A DNA stretch of 64,000 nucleotides from Cymodocea nodosa (taxonomy: Eukaryota; Streptophyta; Magnoliopsida; Alismatales; Cymodoceaceae), in the NCBI GenBank assembly GCA_036874045.1, contig CM072342.1:6160501-6224500 (forward strand), given 5' to 3'. The notes beneath the pieces were generated by a model. It searched no databases, was not told the origin of the DNA, and saw nothing but the letters and a program-made list of their open reading frames with translations. The position numbers were made by a program, and so were the translations under genes. Shown in pieces: positions 12,525 through 24,500 of the stretch (positions within the stretch are counted from its first letter, which is position 1; the number at the start of each line of letters is the position of its first letter).

Positions 12525-14737
12525 GAAGTTATGCTGTCATGTATTCGGTATTTTTCCTTGTATTCTGTTACAGTCCGGCGTTAACTGCCTCTGCAGAGGT
12601 GCCATTGCTTGGTACCACTGATTATTTTTTCCCATTTATAAAACCTGTTTTTAATTTACAACTTCAACATTCTATATTGTGGTGAAATAAAGTTCTATGT
12701 CCTGACTACTAGCATTTCAAATATTTGCTTCTCTTTTGTTTCCGTTATAAAAAGAACCGCACATGTGGAATTCACTTGTGTTTTGTAATCAATGATGTTT
12801 AAGAAAATAGAAAAATTGGTCGTTTAAATGGTTTCGGCCATGAAGTACTTTGTAAAATGAGAAAATTGGTTTTGAGGAAAGAGGACCGTTTTTCCATTTT
12901 TGTCGTTTTAAATTGCTTGGTGATCGATGCATGAAAAGGAACGTAGATTAGTTGTATTTGACAATCAAGTTCATAAAGGGTGTTGTTGGTAAATGTTATG
13001 CCTGACGAGACCATGACTACCGCCCACGGCCACACCATGGTGATGAGATTATATGCTTGAGCATTTAATGATTTAAAAATTTTATCGTGCTTGGAGGCGA
13101 GATACCTAGTGTTGGGGTTTCAGGTAGTGGTGTATATAATAATGGAAAATTAATTACACCTTGATCAAGTAAGATTTGAGCAGTGTTTGGCTCCAAGTGT
13201 AGGTTTTGTTTGACATTCTTATTATAATCTTTAATTTACACAGGAGTAGGTGCAACATTGGTCAATCGTATGTTAATTAGCCGCCTTTAATTTCCTTGGC
13301 GAACTCCGATGGCAACGAGTCGAGAGATTTCACGTGAAATCCAGTATGATTTTGAATGTACATGAATTGTATACGCCATACATCTTATAAATTTGAACCA
13401 GTTTCGTCGAGGTTTCGTGCTCGACGAATTTATTTACCATGAAATTCTTGTACATTTAAATAGAACGATGGACCTTTTGGATACTTGATTATTTACTTTT
13501 TTGTTGTTTTGAGTCGGTGTGAACTGACTAAGTGACCGTCTCAGTTCACGCCCTTCTTGTTGATGGTTTTCGGTACAAATAACTAATGTTGAGACTGGAG
13601 CCACTTACCACGCACCAAGAGATCCTACAGTTTGCGTTAGAAATAATTAGATCAATGTCATTATAAGTACTAAATTTTGAATTAAATGGTCTTAAATTTG
13701 TGTTTTGAGAATGAGGGGATGCTACACCTCGCTCTCTGCGTTTTCATTGAAATAATTTTTAGTAAACTTTCCTTCAGCTCATTTGTTTAATGATTTTTTT
13801 AGTCATCATCAACATGGTGAAGATAAATTTACATTTTCAAAATAACTGAAAATTCAGTACTTTGCAATTTCAAGTGGCAATGATAACCGCCTGCCTCTCA
13901 AATTTGATTTCTGTTTATCACACATCCATACCGCTGTCACTTCGGTACACTCATTGGTACCTTTTTTATGATTTCGTAATTTTTACCATTTTCTCCAACG
14001 AAAATAGCCCTTTACAAATCGGTAAAAGAGGAATTGTGTCATTGAAACCTACAGTTACAAAATTGTCATTCGTTGCAGATGGATGGATGGACGTACGTTG
14101 CTGGGACCTGCAGAAAAACTTTTTCCAATAATATAATCATTTTTTATAAAAATATCTTAAATTCAAACCCCAGCAAAAATAGTACAAAAGGAAATATTCC
14201 TTTTCCTTTTTTAGCGTTATCCTCCTCGTCGACCATGATTCTCTGTCCTTATCTAATCTATCTTTCTTTGGCCTTATCTAATATGTCTTCCTTTTTTATC
14301 ATGCCAGTCAAATATAAAACTGATTTATTATTTCTTTTCAAGATTAAGATATTTTTATGTATTTTAAAATTTTAATTTTAATAAAATTTAAACTTAAGAG
14401 ATTCTCCTTATTGGTACGAAATCGAATCCTTAAATTTTTTATTTAATTACTAGAAAAAAAAAATTGTATTTGAAACAAATATAAACACGATTTGTAGAAA
14501 CAGAAAAAAAAAATCGGACAGCAGACGTGGACTCCTCGTCTGCGGGTGATCCTTCGCTCCCTCCGATCGCTATCCCGAATAAACCACGATTATTTCGAAA
14601 CCACGCCACCCTCGCCCAATCCTGTCTTTCCACGTCATCATCTGACGTAGCGTGTTGAACTACCAAAGCCAACGACCACCCTTTCCTCCCTTCTTCTTCT
14701 CCCCAATCTCTCGGTTCCTGCTCTCCATTCCCAATCC
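12525..14737. other. Intergenic region between OSCP and ACX2
   Basis: OSCP 3' untranslated sequence comes first and gives way to AT-rich spacer with no ORF that I recognise. A GC-rich block at about 14515-14737 (many CG dinucleotides, CT-rich just before the start codon) is the likely promoter-proximal region and 5' leader of the acyl-CoA oxidase gene. I see no RNA gene or coding remnant. Confidence 0.6.
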
Positions 14738-17466
14738 ATGGCAGAAAGCGACGAAGTCAACGACCAGGCGATCGCTGCCGCCCGCCGGATAAGGATCCTC
14801 ACCCTTCACATCAATGAGGACCCGACGACGATGGCGGCGGCGGCGGCGGCAAATGGTGACTCGAGCCTGGTGTCCAAGGCCTGCGCTGCGAAGGCGAGGA
14901 GGGTGCAGGCCGTGACGTCGGAACTTTCCGCGTACGTGAGGGGGAAGCATAGGAACGTGCAGAATAGGATCTTCGAGTTCTTCGAGTCGAGGTCCGACCT
15001 GCGGACGCCGGTGTCCATACCCATGGAGGAACACCGAGAGCTCTGCATGCGGCAGCTCGTCGCATTGGTCAGGGAGTGCGGTGTGAAGCCGTTCCGCCTC
15101 GTGCTCGAGGATCCAGAGATGTACCTCGCCATCACGGAGGCCGCTGGGGCCATCGACCTGTCGCTCGGGATCAAGCTCGGCGTTCAGTACAGGTAGGTGC
15201 CGTTGGCTTGGTTCCTCCCCCTTTTTTGACTGGTAATCAATTCGGAATCCCCCTTTCTCCCTAAATGATGCGTCTGCTGTTTGTGCAGTCTTTGGGGAGG
15301 TTCTGTTATCAACTTAGGAACGAAGAAACATAGAGATAAGTACTTTGATGGGATCGATAACCTTGATTATCCTGGTTGTTTTGCCATGACAGAGCTTCAC
15401 CACGGTGAGTTCATTTTCTTTGATAGCAGCTTGGTTCCACAATTGCGCATCAGAAAGCAAGAAAAGCGATATCTCACTTAATTCTCATAACAGGGTCAAA
15501 TGTCCAAGGCCTTCAGACTACTGCCACCTTCGATCCATCGACTGACCAGTTTATTATAAATACGCCCAACGATGGAGCCATCAAATGGTGGATTGGTAAT
15601 GCTGCGGTGCATGGAAAGTTTGCTACAGTGTTTGCCAAATTGATTCTGCCTTGCCATAATCCCGATGGCAGTGCGTCTGATATGGGCGTCCATCCCTTCA
15701 TTGTCCCTATTAGAGATGTGGTGACCCATCAGGCACTTCCTGGAATTGAGATACAGGATTGTGGACACAAGGTTGGCTTGAATGGTGTCGATAATGGCGC
15801 ATTAAGGTTCAGTTCTGTCAGAATACCACGTGACAATCTCCTAAATCGTTTTGGAGATGTCTCCCGGGATGGAAAGTACACCAGCAGTCTTCCCTCTATT
15901 AACAAGAGATTTGCTGCCATGCTGGGAGAACTAGTTGGTGGAAGGGTAGGCCTGGCATACTCCTCCACCAGCGTGCTTAAAGTTGCTGTCACTATTGCTG
16001 TAAGATATTCTCTGCTTCGCCAGCAATTTGGACCTCCAAAGCAGCCGGAGATTAGCATATTGGATTACCAGTCTCACCAGCAAAAGCTCATGCCAATGTT
16101 AGCTTCTACATATGCTTTCCACTTTGCATCTATATTTATGATACAAAAGTATGCTGAGATGAAGAAGTCGAAAGATGAATTACTTGTTGGGGATGTGCAT
16201 GCTCTCTCGGCTGGACTCAAGGCTTATATTACATCATACACTGCTAAATCCCTTAGCGTCTGCCGAGAATCCTGCGGTGGTCACGGATATGCAGCTGTTA
16301 ATAGATTTGGCAGTCTTCGAAATGATCATGATATTTTTCAGACATTTGAAGGAGATAATACCGTTCTACTGCAACAGGTTGATACTGACAACATAATGAC
16401 TACCATGATACCTGTTATGTTAATGCGTGAAAAACCACTAAAAATTTATAGATCATTCATTTCCATAGGTTGCCGCTGATCTCCTGAAGCAATACCAGCA
16501 AAAGTTCCAAGGAGGGACTCTCTCAGTCACCTGGAAGTACTTGAAAGACTCCATGAGCTCATATTTATCAATGCCGAATCCAGTGACAACGAGATGGGAA
16601 GGAGAAGACCATTTAAGGGATCCTAAATTTCAACTGGATGCCTTTAGAGTAAGCACATACTGCTCTTGTTTGGCATAATTTGTGGTGAGTACAGTTTTTG
16701 TGTGGTATAATACGTATATGACGTCTCATTGCAGTACCGTACCTCTCGTCTGCTTCAAACTGTTGCCATACGCCTTCGCAAGCACTCAAAAACATTGGGT
16801 AGTTTTGGTGCTTGGAATAGATGCCTTAACCATCTATTGACACTTGCTGAATCCCATATTGAGACAGTAATTCTTGAAAGGTTCATTGAATCTACTAGAA
16901 GGTATGTATTCAAGATTTTCTAGTCATGCCTTTTTGCATTAACTTATGGCCATCAGCATTAGCAATCTACAAAAGCCTTTGAGAACATTTGTTTACGATA
17001 ATGCTGGAGCAGCCGGACGCATATATATAAAACTTGTATGGGTTCTTGTTGACTGAGACATTGTTTACCATTTCCTTTGTTGTAGTTGTCCAGACAGGAG
17101 CACCCGTACTGTCCTGAAATTAGTATGTGACCTTTATGCTTTAGATCGAATCTGGAGTGACATCGGAACATATCGAAATGTAGATTATGTGGCTCCAAAT
17201 AAAGCTAAGGTTTGAATCGCAGCACCTCCCTATGATTTCTTAGTTGTATTGTCTGCAAGCGTGTTTGGAACTATTTTTACGAAAAAATTGATGGATTTTT
17301 TGGTGCTTAGGCGATACACAAGCTCACAGAGTATCTTTGTTTCCAAGTGAGAGGTGTTGCAAAAGAACTTGTGGATGCATTTGATCTTCCAGATCAAGTC
17401 ACTCGAGCACCTATTGCCATGCAGTCAGAAGCATATACAAGCTATACACAAGTCGTTGGATTCTGA
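14738..17466 (+). CDS. ACX2: Acyl-CoA oxidase 2, peroxisomal (long-chain)
   Basis: This FAD enzyme carries out the first step of peroxisomal beta-oxidation, acyl-CoA to trans-2-enoyl-CoA plus hydrogen peroxide; the ACX2 class prefers long chains. The seven exons are 14738-15192, 15289-15404, 15494-16377, 16469-16648, 16735-16901, 17086-17209 and 17311-17466. They join in frame with GT-AG junctions to 693 aa, matching the usual ACX2 length of about 690. The ATG lies in a CCATGG context. Seen in the protein: a PTS2-like nonapeptide at residues 17-25 (RI-x5-HI), the [12 protein letters not shown] motif near 183-194, [24 protein letters not shown], and [12 protein letters not shown] with the predicted catalytic base Glu476. 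The C-terminus VVGF is not a PTS1, so import should depend on the N-terminal signal. Exon 1 is GC-rich and later exons are AT-richer. Confidence 0.96.
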
Positions 17467-18596
17467 TACATATGGCACATGTTTGGAAGCAATTATATGC
17501 TGTAGCATCGAGTATAAATGCAAATTTTGGTTTTAGACGTCTGTACATGAATAACGCTACAGGGGAATTTCAGTCACATCACAAGCATCGACTTTAAAGA
17601 TTATACCAATGTCCCACAATTGTAACATAATATCATTACCATTAATGTGGTCATTTTGCTGAGAGTAAATATGAATTTCAGTAATGAACTCCGCGTATCT
17701 TCTGGTTATAGGCCTCTAACTGTGCATTCCTCAAATCTGCGATTGGTGGATTTCCTGTTGTCACTTGTAAGTCTCCCCACCTTTTCTTCAAAAAGGGGCT
17801 GTGAAGTGTTCAGTTAGGGAAAATTTTGGAAACTTGCATCAATGAAATTTGGTAAGCCAGGTAAATATGCTAGTTTTTACTTTTCCAAGTTCTTGCACAA
17901 GAACCCTGTCAATAGCAAGAAGATTATGCAAATAACGATTATACAAATGACAACAAGAGACGGGAAAGGATATCGACGCAACCCATACAAACAAATAAAT
18001 AAATCTAAAGAGACGTACCAAATCCGTCCACATATTGATCTTTCCCCTCTTTTTCCACGTCATGTATAAGATTCGTGGAAACGTTTATCCTCGTCTCGAT
18101 CAAGAGAAAAGCGTTTCAAATCCGATAAAAATCCTGTTACTCCCGGTTGAGGCATCCGTAACAATTTTTTTTTTTTCTGTAAAGTGCAAAAATCCATCTT
18201 CTTTCCTTAAAGGTTCAAATTTCAATTTCAAACCGCTATCATTATAAAAAACTATTATAATTAATCAATAAATTATAATAATCTAATTAAAAAAGAATAA
18301 CGATATTTTAATTCTTTCTAAAATTAAAATCTTAACAATACTAATAATATAACAAAGATTATTTCCCTATTTAGTAAATATTTTTTTAAAAAAAAATAAA
18401 TAAATTCAAAAAATCTGATATTATTTAATAAAATCATTTCTGAAAATAAACCGCACCGGCCCGACATGGAAACCCCACCATGACTGCACGGCTTTTTAAA
18501 CGACGCAAACATCGACCAACCCCCACTTCTTCCTCGACAGAGAACGCTCGTACGCATTCCCCATCCCGGCCTGCTGCTTCTTCCACCGCCGAAAGA
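17467..18596. other. Intergenic region between ACX2 and the beta-xylosidase
   Basis: This holds the ACX2 3' region followed by very AT-rich sequence (about 18170-18440) and a GC-richer stretch from about 18450 that leads into the xylosidase leader. A CTTTTTAAACG motif near 18489 could serve as a TATA-like element, but this is weak. No gene is seen. Confidence 0.5.
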
Positions 18597-21500
18597 ATGG
18601 GCGATCAAAGGAAGGTCGTGTGCTCCACCACCACCCCCCAGACGCTTGCGTTTCGCTTGTGTTGGGTGTTGCTCTTGGCCTCCGTCGACGCGAAACGGCC
18701 TCCGTACTCGTGCGACGCCTCGGACCCTGCGACCAAGTGCCGTAGCTTCTGCAGAGACTCGCTGCCCGTCGACAAGAGGGTCGACGATCTCGTCTCCAGG
18801 CTGACGCTGGACGAGAAGATATCTCAGCTAGGGGACCTGGCTCCCGGCATACCGCGGCTGGGCGTGCCTGCCTACTCGTGGTGGTCGGAGTCCCTCCACG
18901 GGGTTTCCAGCTCTGGGCGTGGCGTACGCTTCCACGGCGCCATCAAGTCCGCCACCAGCTTCCCACAGGTCATCCTCACCGCTGCCTCCTTCAGACCCTT
19001 CCTCTGGTACAGCATTGGCCAGGTCTGCTTCAACTTACCACCAGCACTCCCTTGCTCGCTTCCTCTCTATTTTATCTCAGTATATGCAAATTATCCTTCT
19101 TTTGTGATACTTCTTGGACGACGAACTTGAAGTGGTTGATCTCACACTCCATCAAAATTTATAAATCCCATTGACAGACAATATTCTCTTATATTTCTCG
19201 AGTACGCACACCTGCGGGAATTTCTTGCCTTCCCTATTGAGTCTGCTCTACATGTGGTCTTATGTAACAGTAGCTTGACATCAATGTCTTGCCAGGAACG
19301 GTAGTGATATTCTTGAATTGGACTTGGGTTTTTGGTTGGCATTTTCCATAATGAATGTTAGTGTGTAGGGATGGTTTTATTTCCACAATTGCACCAACTT
19401 TACTGTATACATATATGTGTGTCCGTGTGTGTTGCTATATTTATGTTCATGTAAAATACTGTCTGGTTTAGGCGATTGGAACAGAAGCCCGAGCACTTTA
19501 TAATGCGGGACAGGCCACCGGACTGACGTTCTGGTCCCCAAATATAAACATCTTTCGGGACCCAAGATGGGGGAGGGGCCAGGAAACTCCGGGGGAAGAC
19601 CCGGCGACGACCGGCAAATACGCGGCGGCCTACGTCAGAGGTTTGCAAGGTGAAGCTTACCATGGAGGGGCCTCCTTGGGGCTCAAGGCCTCCGCTTGCT
19701 GCAAGCACTACACGGCCTATGATTTGGATAACTGGAAGGGTCACACACGATACACGTTTGATGCCAGGGTAATAGTCAGACTCCTGTGTTTTTTTCTTTT
19801 TGTTTGAAATGAGAGATTCCTGTGGTTTCGTTGACTCTTATTTTGTTGTCTGTGATGCTAAAAAAAGGTTTCTGTTCAAGATTTGGAAGACACCTACCTG
19901 CCACCTTTCAAGAGTTGCGTCGAGAAGGGACATGCTAGTGGCATTATGTGCTCGTATAATAGAGTTAATGGAATCCCCACCTGTGCTGATCACAATCTGC
20001 TCACAAGAACTGCAAGATCGTCATGGAGATTCAACGGGCAAGTACAAGAAAACATCCTATTTTATTCTCATTTCCAAACTGCCATGATCTTGATCTTCAT
20101 ATTTTCAGATTGTAATGGATGCCTGTCTTCTGCCAACATAAAACAACTTGATCGTTGTTATTTTCTGAGATTCTGTTCATCTTTTGTTTCAGATACATAA
20201 CATCAGACTGTGATGCTGTTTCCATTATTCACGATGCCCAGGGCTATGCCAAAACCCCTGAAGATGCTATTGCGGATGTCCTTAAAGCTGGTAACAGTTT
20301 ATAAATTCATCATTGAATACCTTTAATATTTTTGACAATGGTGGTGACTTATGTTTTCTCTAATATTTAAACCTTAGAAGAAATTACAAATACCATTATG
20401 AGTTTAAACTTTGGCCAATTGAACTATTGTAGTTAGTTATGATCATACTTGGCAACCAATTTTTGTGATCTAGATGAATCATAAAATTTTGAAGCTTCCA
20501 TTTACCTGATGAAATACAAGCATAAAAAAACTCATCATTATGTCGTTCCATATTCAAATTGAAAGTAGCTAACGAACTCTTCTTTTAATTTAATGATAGA
20601 ACAAGACCTTATCATGTTCCAATAACTTATGACAACAAAAGGACTTGGGAAATAGAGGGTTGTTGCTTTCTTGGAATGTAAAAGCTAAGGTTAATACTAA
20701 TTTGCATTTTTCATATAATATTTGAAAGGAAAATAAAAATGTTTCCTTTTATAATATGTATTTTGATCTTTGAGTTCTATAACAATGTCACATGTAGTAC
20801 TCTAGGTCATGGAATTTTTTAGACATCAACAAATGTTGGAAATTTTTTTTTGACACATGTCAATTTTTTTACTTGTTGAAATGCCATTGAAATCAATATT
20901 GACATGATAATTTATCAACAAAATGGTGGCCTTCTTTACCATGTTTCTAGCTATATATCTTTGACACAATAAAAATATTTTTGTACTTGTGTTTAAACTT
21001 TAATGATATGACTCTTTAGAAAAATAATCTTTAAAAGATAGATTTGAGAGGCTTGACTTGCTCATGTTTTATTGTACACTTTTTTCATCTTTCTCCAGGT
21101 CAAGAGTTAGTCTTGCTCTTTTATTAGTGAATATTAATGTATCAAAGTTATATGTGAATATTAATCTTTTCTTTGTCACCGCCATCACCCCTACGGAAAT
21201 CCTAATCATTAGCCTATTACCATCTTAGGGCTTTTGCTAGCTTTTGCAGCTTCATATCGTGTTGTTAGTGTTAAGATTGAAATACTTTGTACGGAAAGGT
21301 GAATAATGATATTGTAATTTTAATTAATTTTTAAATTGATTAATTAATTTCTTCAATGAATATGTAATGCAAAAGAAAAAAAATAGTACATAAAACAAAA
21401 TAAAGGCACACGCAACAAGAACAATATTTATAGTGATTTAACAAATGGTTATGTCCATCTTCAAGCAAATCTGCTTGAGCTTACACTATATTTGGTGTTG

Positions 21501-24500
21501 TTCCAAGCCAACACTTTGTCGTTTACACTAAGTAGGTGTTTGTGTCTAACAAGTTTTACACCAAGTGTTTGTGTGTCTAACAAGTTTTCTGTTATTTTCC
21601 TTGATATAAAAGGCAATCATTATTCTTGATTTTCCGACCTCAATCCCTTTAAATCCAATGAAATTTTTTTTCCCTCTCGTGCATTGTCACCCTCTCATCT
21701 CCTCACACATTTATGTTGATTAATAATATTATTATTATATATATGTATTTATATTTATTTAAATCGACCAAATCAAAAGTGTCTCGATTGAGTCCATAAA
21801 ATATTTTATGAATATATTTTTTTATTTAAAAAATGACTAAACTGCAAACATTTAGATTCAATTGAGATTATATTATTTTTTTATTATAATTATATCTATA
21901 TGATTTTAAGAGATTAGTTTAACCAAGTCTTCTTTCGATTTAATTGATAAGGTGAAAACCCTATATATTTTATTTTTAAAAGAAACAAACTCAATTGAAC
22001 CAATCATGTTTTAGTTTAAACCAATAATTATATATATATAACATTCATTTTGTTCAATTGGTTTGTCCAAAAATTTTCAGTTAAACCAAAATTTTCATAT
22101 AACTTTCATTTCAATTATTTTTTCATTATTCACATATATGTTCTTTTTTTCTTTAGTCCGACCAATCAAAGTTTTTTATTTTTTATTTTTTTTCTTTCAA
22201 TCTAACCAAAGCTCAACTTCGGTCTAATTGAAGTTTTTTATTTTCTTATTTTTTTCTTCGATCTAATCGAAGCTCAACTTTAGTTTGACTATTTTTTTAT
22301 TTTTTCTTTCGATTTAGCCGAAGCTCAACTTTGGTTCAATCGAAGTTTTTTATTTTTTCCTTCGGTTTGATTAAAGCTCAATTTCAGTCCAACTAAAAAT
22401 TTTTATTTTTTTTATTAAATAGCTATGATTAGTATTATTAAAATTATTTAATTCTTTCTTATTTGCTACATTAAAATCACTATATTCATTATCAAATATA
22501 TTATAATCAGTTATTAATGATGATAATGGTTGTGAAAAATAAAGCATATTTTGTGTTTGTTGTATTTTATATTTTGTAGCATACAAATCAAACATATTAT
22601 TTAAACTGCTACATTTTCAATTGTTAGATCAAGTTCTACGTTTAAACAAGTTTACATTACATTTATTAATTTTTTAACTTTTACTTTAGTCTTAGTATCT
22701 AAACAATGACTTAATGTATATAAGAGAGATATCTTATTCCAATATTTTAAAAAATTTTCTTTCATTTTGAAAACTATAGGTGCAAATTATTATAATTATT
22801 AAGAACTCTTACAATATTATATAAGTGGTGGATTACATAAATAGATGTACAATAATATATTTTTGATAAATATTTTATTGCATTATAAAATGATTTTAAA
22901 ATTTTAATAAAATAATTAACTATTACAAAGTCATTTTCATCTAGTGATGTGTATTTTCATTCAGTCGTTGGTTTTAATGTTCCTTTTTTTCTTGTTGAAA
23001 TAACATTTATTTTTATAATGTTCATAAAAAATGAACATTGGAGTCTTAATCGACTTGCGGGCTAGTTCGGCTCATCCTAAATTAGTCCACGAGCCAATTT
23101 TCTAATATATTATAGTCTAGCCAGACTTGATTTAAAAAATTAGATCGAGCTAGGCCAACCTATTACAGGCTTATTTCTATGATTTTCTATTCTATGCACA
23201 AACACATATTTCAAATTCTATCATTTTATATTCTATGCACAAATACCTTGATTTTCTATTGACTTTCTGTTACTTTCAATCATTTTTCTTTCTATCCTTT
23301 TTTGTGATATTCCATCATTTTCTTTCCACCATTTTTCAATACACAAACACTCCTTAAATGTTGTTACATGCTAACACTTTGCCTCTACCACCTTGGTCAA
23401 TTCCATCAAGTCTGCCTTTAGCTGATTTTGCTAAGTCTGCTGCCTTGGCCAATTTTGACAAGTCTATCTCCTTATAATTAAGGAACTTTCTTACAATTGA
23501 AAAGGCCTCACCACAATCCATTGAACTCACACCACAACTTGGTGAGTTGAATTTAATAATAAAAAGAAAAGAACACTTATGAATTGCAGCACTAGCTCTC
23601 CTTTGAAAGCTTTTGAATGCAATGCTTGAGAATACTAGTGTGCTATATGTATGCAGCCATTTTCAATGCCTTAGAGAGTGCAATGAGACCTTGAAAAGAT
23701 TATTTTGAATGTTGGAAGTACTAGTGATGTGCATTTCATAGCTTTGGGGATACCTATTTGTAAGCATTTATGGTCAAGAGAAGAAGGAACAACGGTTAGA
23801 TTCATTTTTTGTTTTTAATGAATTTGATATGTCATTTATCTAACAGTCACCTAGATCAATATATCGATTGAAATTTTAGTATGTCAATCATGTTAGTCCT
23901 AGTTGTCCTATATGAAGATTGATGTATTGATTGAGAAATCAATATACCTAACTCTCTAATCCTTGGATTCTAATGAAACAAACAATATGTTGTTATTCAA
24001 TAACGGTATGTCATTTTTATTCTAGTAAGCATCTGTAAGTCTGCCCTCCAGAATAGTATTCCAATTTTGATAAATGGTATGTTGTTATTGATAAAACAGT
24101 ATGCTGGTATCAAAATTGGTACACTAATCTAAGTCTAGTGTCTCAGTGCACTCTTGGCTTAGAAATTGGTATTCCATTTCTTAAAAACAATATTCCAATT
24201 TATTGGTAATATGAATAAGCTAGATGCATGAATAGTTTATTGCAAGTGTTCAATCTAACTGCATATGTCTATTCCAAATGTCTTATTTGATATGTCTGGT
24301 ATGAGAAAGCATCAAAGGGATTTACAAGATTTTCTAAAGACACACAATTACAACATAAATAATTCAAGTCTTCCAAGCGTCTTCTTGCAATCTTCTCTCT
24401 TCTTCAAGCTTTTCTCCACCTTGAATTTGTTCTTTATGAGCTTCTTGCCTACCTTGCATCTTTATTTTGATTTTGTTTATTTGGCTTTACATCTTTTTCA

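Noticed and set aside
14660..15174. Minus-strand open frames opposite ACX2 exon 1
   Set aside because: Shadows of a GC-rich exon; the + strand protein is clearly homologous to ACX2.
18480..18596. Upstream in-frame ATG extending the beta-xylosidase by 39 residues
   Set aside because: It would bury the clear signal peptide inside the protein; the start at 18597 fits secretion.
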